Of a stretch of 64,000 nucleotides of DNA, positions 1 to 11,999 are shown piece after piece (position 1 is the stretch's first letter; each line of letters opens with the position of its first letter). The stretch covers positions 149,566,199 to 149,630,198 of the forward strand of contig OX235279.1 of the NCBI GenBank assembly GCA_944472155.2, read 5' to 3'. Both the position numbers and the translations under genes were made by a program. Under the pieces are notes generated by a model that ran no database searches, was not told the origin of the DNA, and was given only the letters and a program-made list of their open reading frames with translations. This DNA is from Trichobilharzia szidati (lineage: Eukaryota > Platyhelminthes > Trematoda > Strigeidida > Schistosomatidae).

Positions 1-1494
1 AATGACACAGTTTTATCTTGGATTAGAAGTAAGTCAACGACTGGGTGGAGCACCGGCATGGCGAATAATTTTCAGTCATACATAATTTGAACAGATTTGT
101 CCCGTGTTTTAGCATCTCCAGTAATGATCGGCTAATGGCAGCGGTAATTCTGGAGCACTCTCCTCGGTTATGAAATTTTCCGGGAATTTCGTGTATCATA
201 GTTGCCGGGACGAAAGGTTGAAATTTTATATTAGAATTGCTGCAAACAACCCTCACTTTGTGGGAATTGGGGGTGTTCCTTTACGAGAAAACTTTCCGTT
301 CTGCACCGTCTTCTTGTAGAGGTGACAATGCGTTTATCTTACCTAGCGTCCGAAACTTTTATCTCTGATGAAAATTAGAATGTGAACTCAAGCCGTGTAG
401 AGAAGCTGTTTTGTTTGGTATATATTGTTTTACCCACTTGTTTTTATCTGAATATAAGGCGAAGGTCACTTTTTCCAACTTATACCAAAAATGTTTGATG
501 ACCAAATAAAAAGTCAGTAACTGTTTACTGAAAATGGTGTTCTAGGAAACCATTTTGTTCGGCTGATTCAACGAATTGGGCGTTGCCTCCCATTGGCTTC
601 AACCAGCAAGAACCTTCATGACTGATATGTGGCCATCTATCCTGCCACACCTCAGATTTAGCCACACTACTTGCTGACCTTATATCCTGTCTCACCCTGG
701 AGATCAGGCTGCTCTTAACACCGTTCCAACCGGTGAAGGGAGGGTAAAACACATGGCTGCCCAAAGGTGTACCTATTAACGCTGATATGAAAAGAGTCAA
801 GAGGTACAAAGTCACACCTCAGCGCTACCTCGGGGTTCTTGCCCCCAGAGAAACCAACTGACCACCATATGTTTTAATCTGAACAGATAAAAAACTTGAT
901 CAGTGACGGTGAGACAGTTGAAGCAAATTTATTTTGGCTAACTTCTTTGATCCCCTACTACTGAGCGTCAGTGGCTTGGATACAATCGCTTTGATAGGGA
1001 AAACATGACTGCCAGTTGCCGTGAAGTGTGGGTATGTGACTGCTCAAGATTTATGGCCGAAGCGCCCATTGCTACGAGAACAGAAATTTCCACTGTCTCT
1101 ATCGATGAAGAAAGTCTGTTTAATTAACAGTTTCTTAGCTCGTCAAGTACCACTGACATGTAGAACGAACAACAATTTCCACTGTAAATAGTTGGTTGAA
1201 AGTTGCAAAACAATGATGCCGTCTGGTATAAAGCGAGGATGACAGCAAGAATGAATCGGAAGTTGACTTCTTAAAAAAGTCAGCGAGTGGGACTTTCCTA
1301 ACAGTTTAAGCCTCACGAGGAGATGTTTTAATTCCTTGGTTGTATATCAGGTGTCTTCATAACTTCGAAAGGGTTTCCCCGAGTCCATATTTGTCATGAA
1401 GTTCGATGAAAGTGATCACCTAAGGCTGGAGTTCGGTCGAACTGAAGCGGGCAGAAAATAATGGTCCTATCGTATATGTCATGTTAGCTTGTGA
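1..1494. other. Non-coding or unrecognised sequence
   Basis: No exon or intact transposon frame is recognised here. Frames of 77 and 96 codons on the minus strand show no domain. The stretch near 560-775 shares a short motif (a gttggaacggtgttaagagcagcc-like core, read on the minus strand) with 4790-4960 on the plus strand, so it is probably part of an unnamed dispersed repeat. Confidence 0.4.
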
Positions 1495-1499
1495 ACGGA

Positions 1500-1910
1500 C
1501 ACTAGACACGACGTTGACGCACTTTTTGATTGTCACGCTACATTTACTCAGTACACAAAGCTCCTATTTCTGTGGAGTTTCTCACCAAAAGTTGTGGAAT
1601 TTATTGTGACTATTTGCCTTTTAAACACTGAATCCGTGGATATAATCTTGTTGACCGATGATACCTATAATTATCTGCTTGCCATTTTGTGACTGTCTAA
1701 CACCCTGACCTTGATGCGCTTTTCGATTAATACGTTACATTTACATAGATGCATAAAACCCTTATTTTCATGAAATATTTTGCCAAAACGTTGCAAAAAA
1801 TTATTGCACTTATTTGACTTTGAAACACTGAATCTTTGGATATAAACTTTGTTGTTGGATAATAACTATAACTATCTATTTGCCACTCTGTGCATGTTTA
1901 ACACTAACTA
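1500..1910. repeat. Two-unit degenerate tandem repeat, about 198 bp per unit
   Basis: The stretch starting near 1511 is repeated near 1709. Shared landmarks in the same order are a cgctacattta/cgttacattta block, a ttgtggaattta/ttgcaaaaaatta block, aaacactgaatc followed by tggatataa, and a tgccat/tgccactct-type end. The units differ at many positions, so the duplication is old. No coding frame runs through it. Confidence 0.6.
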
Positions 1911-1974
1911 ATATCTACAATTGTAAATATTGACGGATTTACATGATCAAGTTTGCTCATGTCAGTGAGTCTAT

Positions 1975-2630
1975 GATTTTGGTACCAGATGGAATCCCCG
2001 CAGAAGCATTGAAAATGGACCCAGAGACAACAGCTGACTTGGTGACAACACTACTGGAGAAGGTGTGGAAAGAAGGCAAGGTACCCAAGGATTGAAAGAA
2101 AGGATACTTGTTCAAACTACCAAAGAAAGGAGACTTAAATCAATGCAAGAACTGTAAGAATGCAGCATTATGCTCCTGTCCACCCCAAGCAAAATACTAG
2201 GCCGCATCATCCTGGAGAGAATCAAGCATGCCCTAGATGAAATGCTTCTACCGGAACAGGTTGGATTCAGGAGAAACAAGTCATGCATTGATCAAATCGC
2301 CACATTACGGATCATCATTGAACAGAGCTTTGAATGACAGTCACCTCTCTATCTCAACTTCATCAACTTTGAAAAGGCCTTCGACAGCGTCGATCGAGAG
2401 GTGCTTTGGCAACTGCTCCGCCACTATGGGGTGCCACCGACATCTCATCCAACACCTGTAGGACAATGCCGCATACCAAGTAATCCACAACGGGAAACCC
2501 ACGGAATCCTTCGAAGTGAGGACAGGAGTAAGACAAGCTGGCTGCCTACTATCTCCAATGATTAGTTTCCTGATTGCGGTAGATAGGATAATGTGACAGA
2601 CAGCGGGCAGCAAGGAAACAGGCATGATAC
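1975..2630 (+). pseudogene. RTE-type LINE fragment, reverse transcriptase core (dead)
   Basis: Translation in shifting frames gives the start of an RTE-clade reverse transcriptase. It begins with a GPDGIPxEALK-like segment (VPDGIPAEALKMDPETTAD), then a LLSTPSKILGRIILERI-like stretch, then NFINFEKAFDSVDRE at 2360-2400 (motif A with its catalytic aspartate), and ends near a VRQAGCLLSP motif at 2520-2555. The same order is seen in the RTE copy at 20090-20690, which is close in sequence. In-frame stops (for example GATTGA near 2090) and frameshifts make it non-functional. It has no endonuclease and no 3' end, so it is a fragment truncated on both sides. Confidence 0.85.
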
Positions 2631-3056
2631 TTCATCTTAATTTATACGCACCCCACTATTTAAGCAAGTAGTCCATCCAATTTTTCTTTTTCAAGCGTTA
2701 GTGTGATGGCATATGCTTTAGAAGATGAGGGTTCCGCAGTATACCTAGTGTGGAAAACGCAGCTGTTTATCCTGTAGCTCGCAAAGTACCTGCTCAGCTG
2801 AGACCGGAGACAAATCAGAGCATCAAATTAATCACCCGAAACAGGAACAGATTTCGGTAGCAGAAATGTGGAGCAGTGATAGCTGTGTAAGTGGCCTGGT
2901 TGCATGCAGGATTAACTGAAGGTAGCATGCTATGTGTCGTGGTTGCACAGATGTTTGACAGTGAAATTTCGGCCTGACCAGTAGAAGTAAATAACCACGG
3001 TCAACACCCATCGCTATATAAAGAACTTTTGAGTTTCGTTTTACTTGATTCGCTTG
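2631..3056. other. Unassigned spacer
   Basis: No gene, RNA or intact repeat recognised. Confidence 0.3.
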
Positions 3057-3059
3057 CGT

Positions 3060-3280
3060 TCTGAGTGGAGTGTAAAACTTCAAGCTTAAGATTTCGAGGT
3101 TTCAGTAGAAATGATTTTGCTCATTTTCTTAGGGTTGATATCATTAGCCCCACGTCCCACCTCACATCTTTGACGGGATTACTACCGGCACATCGAGTTT
3201 TTGGGAATGCGTCTGCTAAGAATCGAAATGCGGATCACGTGATTGATCGCCGAGTATTCTACCACCGCATCACCGCTGCA
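3060..3280 (-). mobile_element. Highly degenerate tRNA-derived SINE (tentative)
   Basis: Read on the minus strand, the order of landmarks resembles the SINE copies elsewhere in the window. A variable tRNA-like head lies near 3200-3280, and a tail related to cttgaagttttacactccactcagaac lies at 3060-3085. The match is weak and the B box is not clear. Confidence 0.35.
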
Positions 3281-3309
3281 CAAATGAAGAATGCCGTAGA
3301 CTGTTAATA

Positions 3310-6300
3310 TTGAGGAGTTATTTACCAACATGGCTCACTCCCTCCTAGTGGGCTCCTGAGGTAATAACGGCGATACCGGCCGGTAGAGAAAAGCCAACGT
3401 TGGTACCAGTTGTTAAATTCTTCCGATGGGAGCAGTGGCAGTGGGTATCCTTTGAGCCTCCTCCTTTGTATGTACAGTGATTCGCTAAATGCTTGTTCAG
3501 CAGTCATCGTACTTTGTTTGTTTCCTACTCAGTACCCGTTTTACCTGAAACAGAAAAGCAGGACTATGTCGGAAAAAATTAAGAAGGGCAGTGGTTGAAT
3601 TGGAACATACATACACGAAGCAGGTATACGAAGTGACAACAAATACGTCAAAATTATTACTCGAGATACAAACAAAATAATCGACACGTATCAAAACCAT
3701 GCAATAAGACTGACACACTACCCTTGCGGAACACCAAGGCGTATCTGTCTTTCCTTGTTAGACATGCATGATTGTGCCCTCGGAACGTTGTTGACCATCA
3801 TGCATGATTGTCTACGCACTTACTGTTTCCTCAAAGGAAATCTACCAGCGGTTGAAAAAAGACGAGTGATTTCACTCCCACTTGACACTTGCTAATATTT
3901 GCAGCAATGCTATGTCGACAGGACACATGGAAGCCCGAGTTCAAATGTCAGATGTCTGTCCTCCAACAGCTTTCTAGGTGGGTGTATAAATTTAAACAGT
4001 CCGGAGTGCTTAGTGACAGCTGTTTTCGGAGTGTCTTCCAGTAGAATCGGAATTCAAACATTAGATTTAACCAACGTGATTTTTGAAAAATAGTCGCACC
4101 AGACAGCGTTTCCATCAACTCGTGGGTATGCACCAGCGAGTAGCAACCTTGATTAGTTTTGGAGTTTACTAGTGTGTAATTACTGGCTATGATCGCTATT
4201 GAATCGTCCTGTAGTCTTGCTACCCTTATTTAAATTAAGTGGTTTCCAGCAGCATTTAGTTTCCTGTACATACAGGAACCAGTGTGGGACCTTAGCTGCA
4301 TATGGTTTGGATTTCGGTCGACTAAGTGAGCTGCTACTTTGAGATGAGTCGTGTTAGTGGTTGGAGGCAAGTTGAAGACTTGTCAACTTAAGGTGACTTC
4401 CAAGGGGTTTTACAAGGAAGTTATTAAGCATTAGCAACTACCGTTTTTGTCCTACGGTTTTCTCCCTTCTGTTTTCACAGCCATTTCCAGCGATCACGTT
4501 ACTGGCTCCGTTATGCCTTGTCCCCCATCTGTTCCACTAGGTCGAAATGTTGAATCCACACAAACTAAACTCCCTCAATATTCAGTAAAGCATTTGTACA
4601 CTTGATAGGGACCGAATAATCTCCTTCGTGAATTTTATCCACCAGCTCAGAACTGTATACAAAATGCTGCTAACACAATATACCCGCAGGGGAACAAAGA
4701 AGCTCGTCAATTCGATTGAATCTCAGCTGTTTCATTGTTAACAGTTATATCGTTTATCTGTGCTAATTGGGCCACACTGGGGACAACTGTGTCTTCAAGG
4801 AACAAGGGTGAGAGTGTTGCTTTGAGGTGTGGCTGTTCATCCCTGTACTCTCTCCACGCCATGTCGAATAGCCGTAGGTGTTATTATCTGCCTCTACTAG
4901 TTGGAGTGGTGTTAAGAGCAGCCTGTTTAAAGATGGCAATGAAATGCGCACAATGCGCACAGATATCAATGACTTGACAGGTCGATCCTCTGCCTTGCGT
5001 CGTCATCAGCACCACGCGTGGTCTTTACCAGTATGTTTATCACTTTAGACACATCTCTAGTGAGCCTTGGACCAGAAAAACGATTTCGAGCGGCCTAACC
5101 TTGCTAAGAAGTGTCTCACACATAATGAAAATAGTTCAAAGTGTGGTCGAACATATAATGCCCGATTCTGTCACATGAGGAACCACTTCATATATTAAAT
5201 GCCCTCTTATCATATCATAGACAAAAAGAAGATGTGATTACGATCTTCAGGATTTAACGAAAGGACTACGGACCTTGTCTGTTTTCCACTCGGTCCTGGC
5301 ATCCAAAATGGCATAGCAGAAAAACACAAAAGCCAAGGAGGAATCAACCTTCTGCAGTACTAGGACTGTGTCTGCGCCCAACATGAGCACAGAGACTTAT
5401 TAGAAGGGGACTAGCGTAGGCTAACAATGTTACAACCTCAATCAAAAAGCTGAGTTTGGGGACTAGTAGCATCACGACCGTTGACCGTGTAGCATTTTAT
5501 TGGTGGAAATTGCTCAGTGATGTATTTCAATATTGCTTTTTCTACGGAATTATATTGAAGCAGTCGCGAGACAGATGGATACTAATTGACAAAGCCTTTT
5601 TAGTTTATTGCAGGTAGCCAATGCGAGTGAGAGCATTATTTATCCTGTAATATTGTGTGCATAATTCTATTTTTGTTTACTCTTCCACCTTTTGTAGTTA
5701 AAAATGTGCTGCATAAGTGTTAACGATGGACATGGTCTCGCAACTCGTGCGCATCTCAAAGCGGGAGAAGTAATCGCACAAATGGACCATTTTCTTAATA
5801 TGTAAACAAACTAATGTTGTATTATAATAAATATGAACTTTTCATATAAATCTTGTTGTCTTTCAATTCATGTGTTCACTTTGTGAGCACGGCATGCTAG
5901 ACCGGTGCTCCCTAGGACTTGAACTCGTTACTATACTTAAGTGTAATTCTGTAGGAACACTATCGATCGATATGCGTGGTGAATTATAAGTAGTTTAGTG
6001 GCCCTTAAGTCTCTGTCTACAGTTACGTGAAAAGGTCTCATAGTCATACGCAAGTCTGTAGGGAACAATGACAACAATAGGTAGAACTTAGGCACTGCAT
6101 TGCAGTTCCAGTTCGTATAGGGCTAGGTGTATTCCAAATCAGTGTATTACTAATATTTAAATTAAAGCGTTATGGCAGTCCCTATGATAACGGGTGTTAA
6201 CGTATACTGTAAAATTAAGTTTACACATAACGACTATATAAGTAGTTTGAGCTGTAGCAGTCGTAGTAACATTTCGCTTACGTTTAATTATGCAGTCAAA

Positions 6301-7030
6301 TAAATCATTGATAAGTCTGACATCTGCATCGTCATGCAAAAGACTTAGTTTCACTCAGATAGAATAAGAAAAGTATTGTAAGCAGGATGTTAAACCTATT
6401 TAATGAAAAAATAAGCAAATGTCTTTACACAATTGTTTTTCGTAATTATTTCGCCCATGTTGAATTGCTGTGACCAAGTTGACTGACATTACCGGATATC
6501 TGTAAATAAGTGAACAAAGTGTATGTTTTTAAATAGCTGAAGTAAGGAAGAAGTAATGTTAAAGTAAGACGATTTATATTTCCATACCTTCGCTGAAAAA
6601 GGTTCATTTCCCTTTATCATTCTTTGGTGATGACAGCATTCTTCTGTAGTTTTTAATGTCACACAGAGATTGTTCGTCTTATACAGTATAGCAGCAAGCA
6701 AATAATAAGTGTTAACTTGTAAACCATTCACAATGAACACTGTACAGAAAACTTCATCACATCTTGGTTTCAACCAACTTTTCCTTCACGCACAGAAGCA
6801 TGCAGTCACTACATACCCTCAAGCATTGTAACCTGAACATCACAAAATCCCTACAGATAACTTCTTTCATAATAAATGATTTAAACATATGAGCCATAAG
6901 TGCTTCTTCCATATCCTTCATAGCCACAAGTAATTCATTAAGGATCTCGGAATATCTTAGTGATATGAACACGAACAATTGTTAAGACTGGGATAACTTA
7001 TGTAACAGGTGCAGTAGTTGTAGGACACAC
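3310..7030. other. Long stretch without a recognised gene
   Basis: Only short frames (94 codons or fewer) occur on either strand, none with a recognisable domain or exon-like conservation. 4790-4960 shares a short core with 560-775 on the opposite strand. The rest is AT-rich intergenic or intronic sequence. Confidence 0.4.
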
Positions 7031-8740
7031 CTCCTAGCAACTAATCGACAGAAAGAATCAGAAAAAATGGATAGATGGTGTGACACCTGGCAACTCCAAT
7101 TTAATGTCGAAAAATGTGGCTGGCTCTGCATAGGTTGCAACAATTTAGAACTTGACCTGACAATTCAAGGCCATGCACTTCAACGACTGGAATCTGTACT
7201 GGACCTAGGGCTGAAATATTCACATAACTTATCATTTTCTGAACATATCTCCAAACAAGTGTCAAAGTCACGCAGACTTATCGGCTTTCTACTCAGGAAC
7301 TTCTACAGAAATGAGTCTAGAATTCTGTTGTACAAGGTTTGTGTGCGTCCTTTATTTGATTACTGTTCATTCATGTATAGTAGCATACGCATAGAGGACA
7401 AATTGAAAGTCGAGGGAGTGCAGAGGTACCTCACGTTAAAATTACTCGGAACTGAAAATGGTACGAACTACTCCACTAGATGTGATACCCTAGGACTAGA
7501 AACACTATGGCTAAGACGCCTGAGACTAAACTTGACACTTTACTATAAGCTTCTAAACCACTTAGTTTTTACCTCTACTAATGGCACTCGACTTTCAGAT
7601 GACAATGGCTACAAACTAAGACACACTAAGGGTACAGTAGCCATCGAACAATGTAAAACAGCCACCAGGCAAAAGTTTTACTTGATTAGGTATGCACAGA
7701 TATGGAATAAACTGCCAATGGAAATGCGTCAAGCAAGTACATTGGCCTCCTTCAAAAAGGTGCTTAATGACAAACTACAAGAGTTTGCAAACGATAGTAG
7801 TTCTAGTTCCTATCTGAGAGCCTCCGAAATTATAGGTCCATTTAATGTATAAGCTTAAATACTACACCTGTTGTTTTTTGCCTATATTTATAATTCTAGA
7901 TAAAACATTAACGGTTAAGATACGTATCCTCAAACAGACAAGAAATCTCGTTTGCAAAACTACTACCCAACACAATAAGTGGAATAAAATGGACATAAAC
8001 CGACAACATGAAAAAGGTATAACTCACCACAACATCACATGGACAGATGAACGCTCGTTGGGCACCATATATCCCTCACCAACTGCAACCCACCTTTCCT
8101 TAGATAATGTGATGAACTTATATCCATAATGTTGCTGAGCAGTTAATATTCTCAACTCCTGTCGGAACAGCTGAATTTCATAAACCTTCCTCACGCTAAG
8201 AAAATACCCACAAGCAGTAGAAATCCATTAATTAATGCGTCCGAAGCTTATGTACTTACTCCCAACAATGACATTGCAGATCAAATGAGATAAACACATC
8301 ACTGATTTCAAAATAACACATCAATGAACTATAATTCGAGGACTCTGCACACAACAAAGTTATGTATGAATATTTACTTCAAGCTTTATTTTTTTCCCAG
8401 GGACTTATAATCCATCCACCAAAGACCTGGTTTTTTTGTTAATGCGAAGACAATACTCCTGTATTTCCTGTTGTGTTGCACTCACTGACAATCCAGCAGA
8501 TTTTTCCAACTTTGCACAGAAATGATTGTATATAAGTGAAAAGGCTGTTTTATACTACTGGGATTAACATTTATTAAGTGTATGTACAATCTCCAACGAA
8601 CATGTGAAGCATATCTTGCTACTGCCTGTAAATTGTGATTGAATTATATGGTTCTATTTCTGTAACAATTTGATGATGCCTGTAAACTGGCGTCCCTCAT
8701 GTACTGTACTATGAGAATAAATTTATTTATTTATTTAAAA
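7030..8740 (+). mobile_element. 5'-truncated CR1/jockey-type LINE with (TTTA)n tail
   Basis: This is the 3' end of a non-LTR retrotransposon: the C-terminal part of its reverse transcriptase (7067-7852), about 880 bp of presumed 3' UTR, and a terminal run of TTTA units at about 8719-8740. A 3' end made of short tandem repeats is typical of CR1-group LINEs. The endonuclease and the reverse transcriptase active-site motifs are missing, so it inserted as a 5'-truncated copy. Confidence 0.7.
7067..7852 (+). pseudogene. C-terminal reverse transcriptase region of a CR1-type LINE (open frame, 261 codons)
   Basis: The frame starts in the late reverse transcriptase region. MDRWCDTWQLQFNVEKC corresponds to the W...WQLxFNxxKC motif after the active site in CR1/jockey-type enzymes. 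It continues with a YLGL-like DLGLKYSHNLSFSEHI, a thumb segment with the LLYKVCVRPLFDYCSF motif (about residues 92-107), a VQRYLTLKLLG-like segment, and the C-terminal LIRYAQIWNKLP motif near residue 220. All of these are common to schistosome CR1-group LINEs. Motifs A to C are absent, so it cannot copy RNA. The uninterrupted frame suggests a fairly young insertion. The methionine is simply the first in frame, not a genuine start. Confidence 0.75.
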
Positions 8741-10049
8741 GTTGATACTAATTTTAAGTAGTCTGACATTTCATGAGGACCACCTACACTATTCTTCGTG
8801 ACCCGATGCACACTTATATAAACATAATCTGATGCCATTTTTGACAATGAACAATTAAAGCCTTCTGACATTCCAAGTGCAAATGTCAATTAAACTAGTA
8901 TCATATCTTCGTCTTATCAATTTTAAATGGGAACTTCATCAAAGTAGATATATTCACCAGGAAATGCAGCAGCCTGTCTCATATATCGCATGATCTCTTC
9001 CATGTGCTATGGAATATTTCAGTCATCACAGATGATAAAAGAAGTGTCTAACATCCTCAAAACACACATCTAACTTATGTCCGTAGGCTATTTCTCTTTC
9101 AAATGCACGATTCTCATAGAATAACTGGGATGACAACAGCCATTGCCTGCAGTCAATTTACAGCCTTAATATCTGAAACAACTCACAAAAACAATGCCTC
9201 AGTGCTCTAAAACCCTAATAATAGACCTTTTATGCGATATTTCTTCAAAATGATGACTTTTTTCATTAGTAATTCGTCTAGGCTGTCATGACAATTTTAC
9301 GCATTACTACGAACACAATACAGAAAAATATTGCATTTTTCGGCTACAGAAGCCTAAAACTAGTCAAATATAATCTATTTTCACAAAACTGAGCGATTAG
9401 AACGTCTCTGTAGGTGTGAACGCGATAACCCATACAATGCGCAAAAACACATCGTCATAGAACATAGCCCAACTCCAATTGAATCATTCCTGCCTTCGAT
9501 TTGGCCGCCAATAGCGACCAAAGTCAATGAACGAACGTTCAATGTCCTCATTCATTTACACTCCTCGGCAATAAAAGGTTCATTCCTTTATTTTTTTTAG
9601 GCTTGCCACGCTCGCAACTCGCTGCCTGAGCACAAAACAACATTTTGATCAATCGAGACCTCCTAGGATTAGTTCAGCCCCTGCTCCCCTCCCCGTGGAA
9701 AAATTATCGGGCGCTGTGATAGTATAAAGTTCCATATCAATTTATTTATTAGATACATCACACAGCAAAACAACATCATTTACTTGGTGACAGCGATTCG
9801 AACGCAATTTACTGCTGCTCTATATCATATAAACTACGGGCACAAAAAATTTGAAACTTTCGTTCCCTTTGTTCTTTTCTATTAGCCATACAAGCCTTAG
9901 AAGAATTCTACAGACATCTTTGTGGACAGGTGTTGAATGGTTTACACCACATGTATTCCCTCACTTGATTTGACAAATGAAGCTTCCATCATCAATCTCT
10001 CGCTCCAACCTGTTATAGTAGAATTCAACCCTTGCGTCTCAACTGATGT
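8741..10049. other. No gene recognised
   Basis: AT-rich sequence without a convincing frame or named repeat. Confidence 0.35.
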
Positions 10050-10275
10050 GCATTGGTGGCATATCGGTAGAATGCTCACCAACCACATATGTGGTTCGGG
10101 GTTCGATCCGCGGCCAACGCACTCCCTCACCCCACCAGACCAGTAATAAGAGTGACAAGGAAGGAAGGTTGGTTATGAGGCTAGCAAACCCATCCCTTAA
10201 AAATAAACACGATTGCTACCAAAGCTTAAAATCTTTAGCTTGAAGCTCTGCGTTCTGTTAGGAAAGTAAAATAAT
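10050..10275 (+). mobile_element. tRNA-derived SINE, copy 1
   Basis: A head resembling a tRNA gene (gcattggtggcat... A-box-like, ggttcgatcc B box at about 10100-10110) is followed by a body containing aggaaggttggttatgaggctagca. The 3' tail is cttgaagctctgcgttctgt at about 10238-10257, a decayed form of the cttgaagccctatgttccac tail of the other copies and of the RTE elements. Confidence 0.75.
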
Positions 10276-10279
10276 AAAT

Positions 10280-11990
10280 AATAACATCTCAACTCATCTC
10301 ACTGTATGGTTGTTTGTGTAACTGCATGTTGTGTTTGCCACAACTCAAATATTCTCTACATTTCTTACCTTATTCAAGTCAACTAATCTACATTTTGGTA
10401 AATTTCTGTGTCCGCTTGCTTGATGATTGACTCCGTTCTACTACTCTCACCTATGTATTTTACCTGGCAATCATTACATCAGAGTATTTGATAAACTAAA
10501 TTGTTTTGTTCATTGGGCTCGTTTAACAGGATCCCCTAACTGACAAAGTTTATTTCTGAGAGAGTTTGTGGGTTTAGATTCCACTTTCATTCCTCCCTGC
10601 ATTACCAGGAATTTGACGTAAAGTTTCCGAGGTTTATACTTTATTTGGAAGTACTACTGATGATTTATAATAATAACATTAGATTCCCAATTGTTGGTAT
10701 GCCATGGTCTCTTTTAGCACACATGATGATTTTGCAAAGCGATACTCATAAAAAAGAAATGCGAAATGGTCAAATACTTGGTTGTGACAGTCGATTATCT
10801 GTCTGTAATAGGCATGGTCTCATAATGACAAAGTAGGAATTAGCTCACCGGACTGCTACTCAGAAGACTCAGTCCTTCATGCACTGTCAAATATACCACT
10901 TGTTTGGTCAGAGGGTCAACTTAAACAGCTATAGTGGGGATTTGTTTTCCTACCGAGACTTCCCCTACCCACTTAGGCGACTTATTTTTCTGCTGAGCGG
11001 AATGGCTGATTCACTCATCAGATCCATTTCATGCAATCACACAGAGGATCGAATCCTGACATACGAGTCAGCCCTTTTCTAACTTTAGGTCCTTTGAAAC
11101 TGTGAATCAGGATGCTGTTCTCACGACTGCATTATTTACCTTCTCAACCGAGCGATCTATCTACTTCCAGAAATCTAATACTGATGTGGGAAGAAAGCGA
11201 ACAATCTGGGTGGGCACCATTGAGCATAAATATCACAAGTTATAGGTCATCATAAAATTGAGAGTATATGTTATTGTATGATGTGGTGTCCGTAGCAGGT
11301 ATGGCATAGAAAGAAAGAATGCCACAAAACCCATGCATATTGATAGCCTCAAAAACCGTTTAGTTTACATCCAATGTAAATACGACTGCATTTGGGAATC
11401 GGACAGGTACTTAGTATCTATTTCATATACCCCAGACGACATGTGAAAACTGGCTGGGTATATTCGAACTTTTGCATCAAGGCTGCAGCTGATGACTGCA
11501 TATTTACAGATTGACATTGTAAAGACTATTGAGTAGACTGACTCACATGCTACCTTAGAGGCTGAGGGTATTGACGTTAAAGGATAGTACGAAGTATACT
11601 ACCACAAGATCTAATACCCACAACTTCTATAGCATTCGTTCCGCGTAAACCAAAGGCAGAGCAAAACACTAGAATTGGTCGGCCAAATTAGGAATTATAT
11701 TTCGGGACCGAATCATAGTGCGAAATGATTGCCTAACTAGCTAGGAATCATGCGCGAACGGAGGAACGTAACACGACAGCGTACCAAATGGCGTGGATGT
11801 TTCACTGTGGGCCTTCAGCTGACAAGTCGACTTAAACAGTGAGAGTCAGCATCCAATGTTCGGCCGTGAATGCTGTGGCTAATAATTCTGGGGAATTACC
11901 TACCACTACACTAATATTGTCAACTCAGGACTCTTCTCCTGAGATAGTCAGTAACAGACGAATCGGGGAAATTCGTGTATTACTTTTACA
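10280..11990. other. No gene recognised
   Basis: Short frames only. 10935-11080 has a weak resemblance, on the minus strand, to the SINE head and body (a ggatcgaatcctg B-box-like stretch at about 11045). The rest is unassigned. Confidence 0.35.
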
Positions 11991-11999
11991 GGGCAGCTA

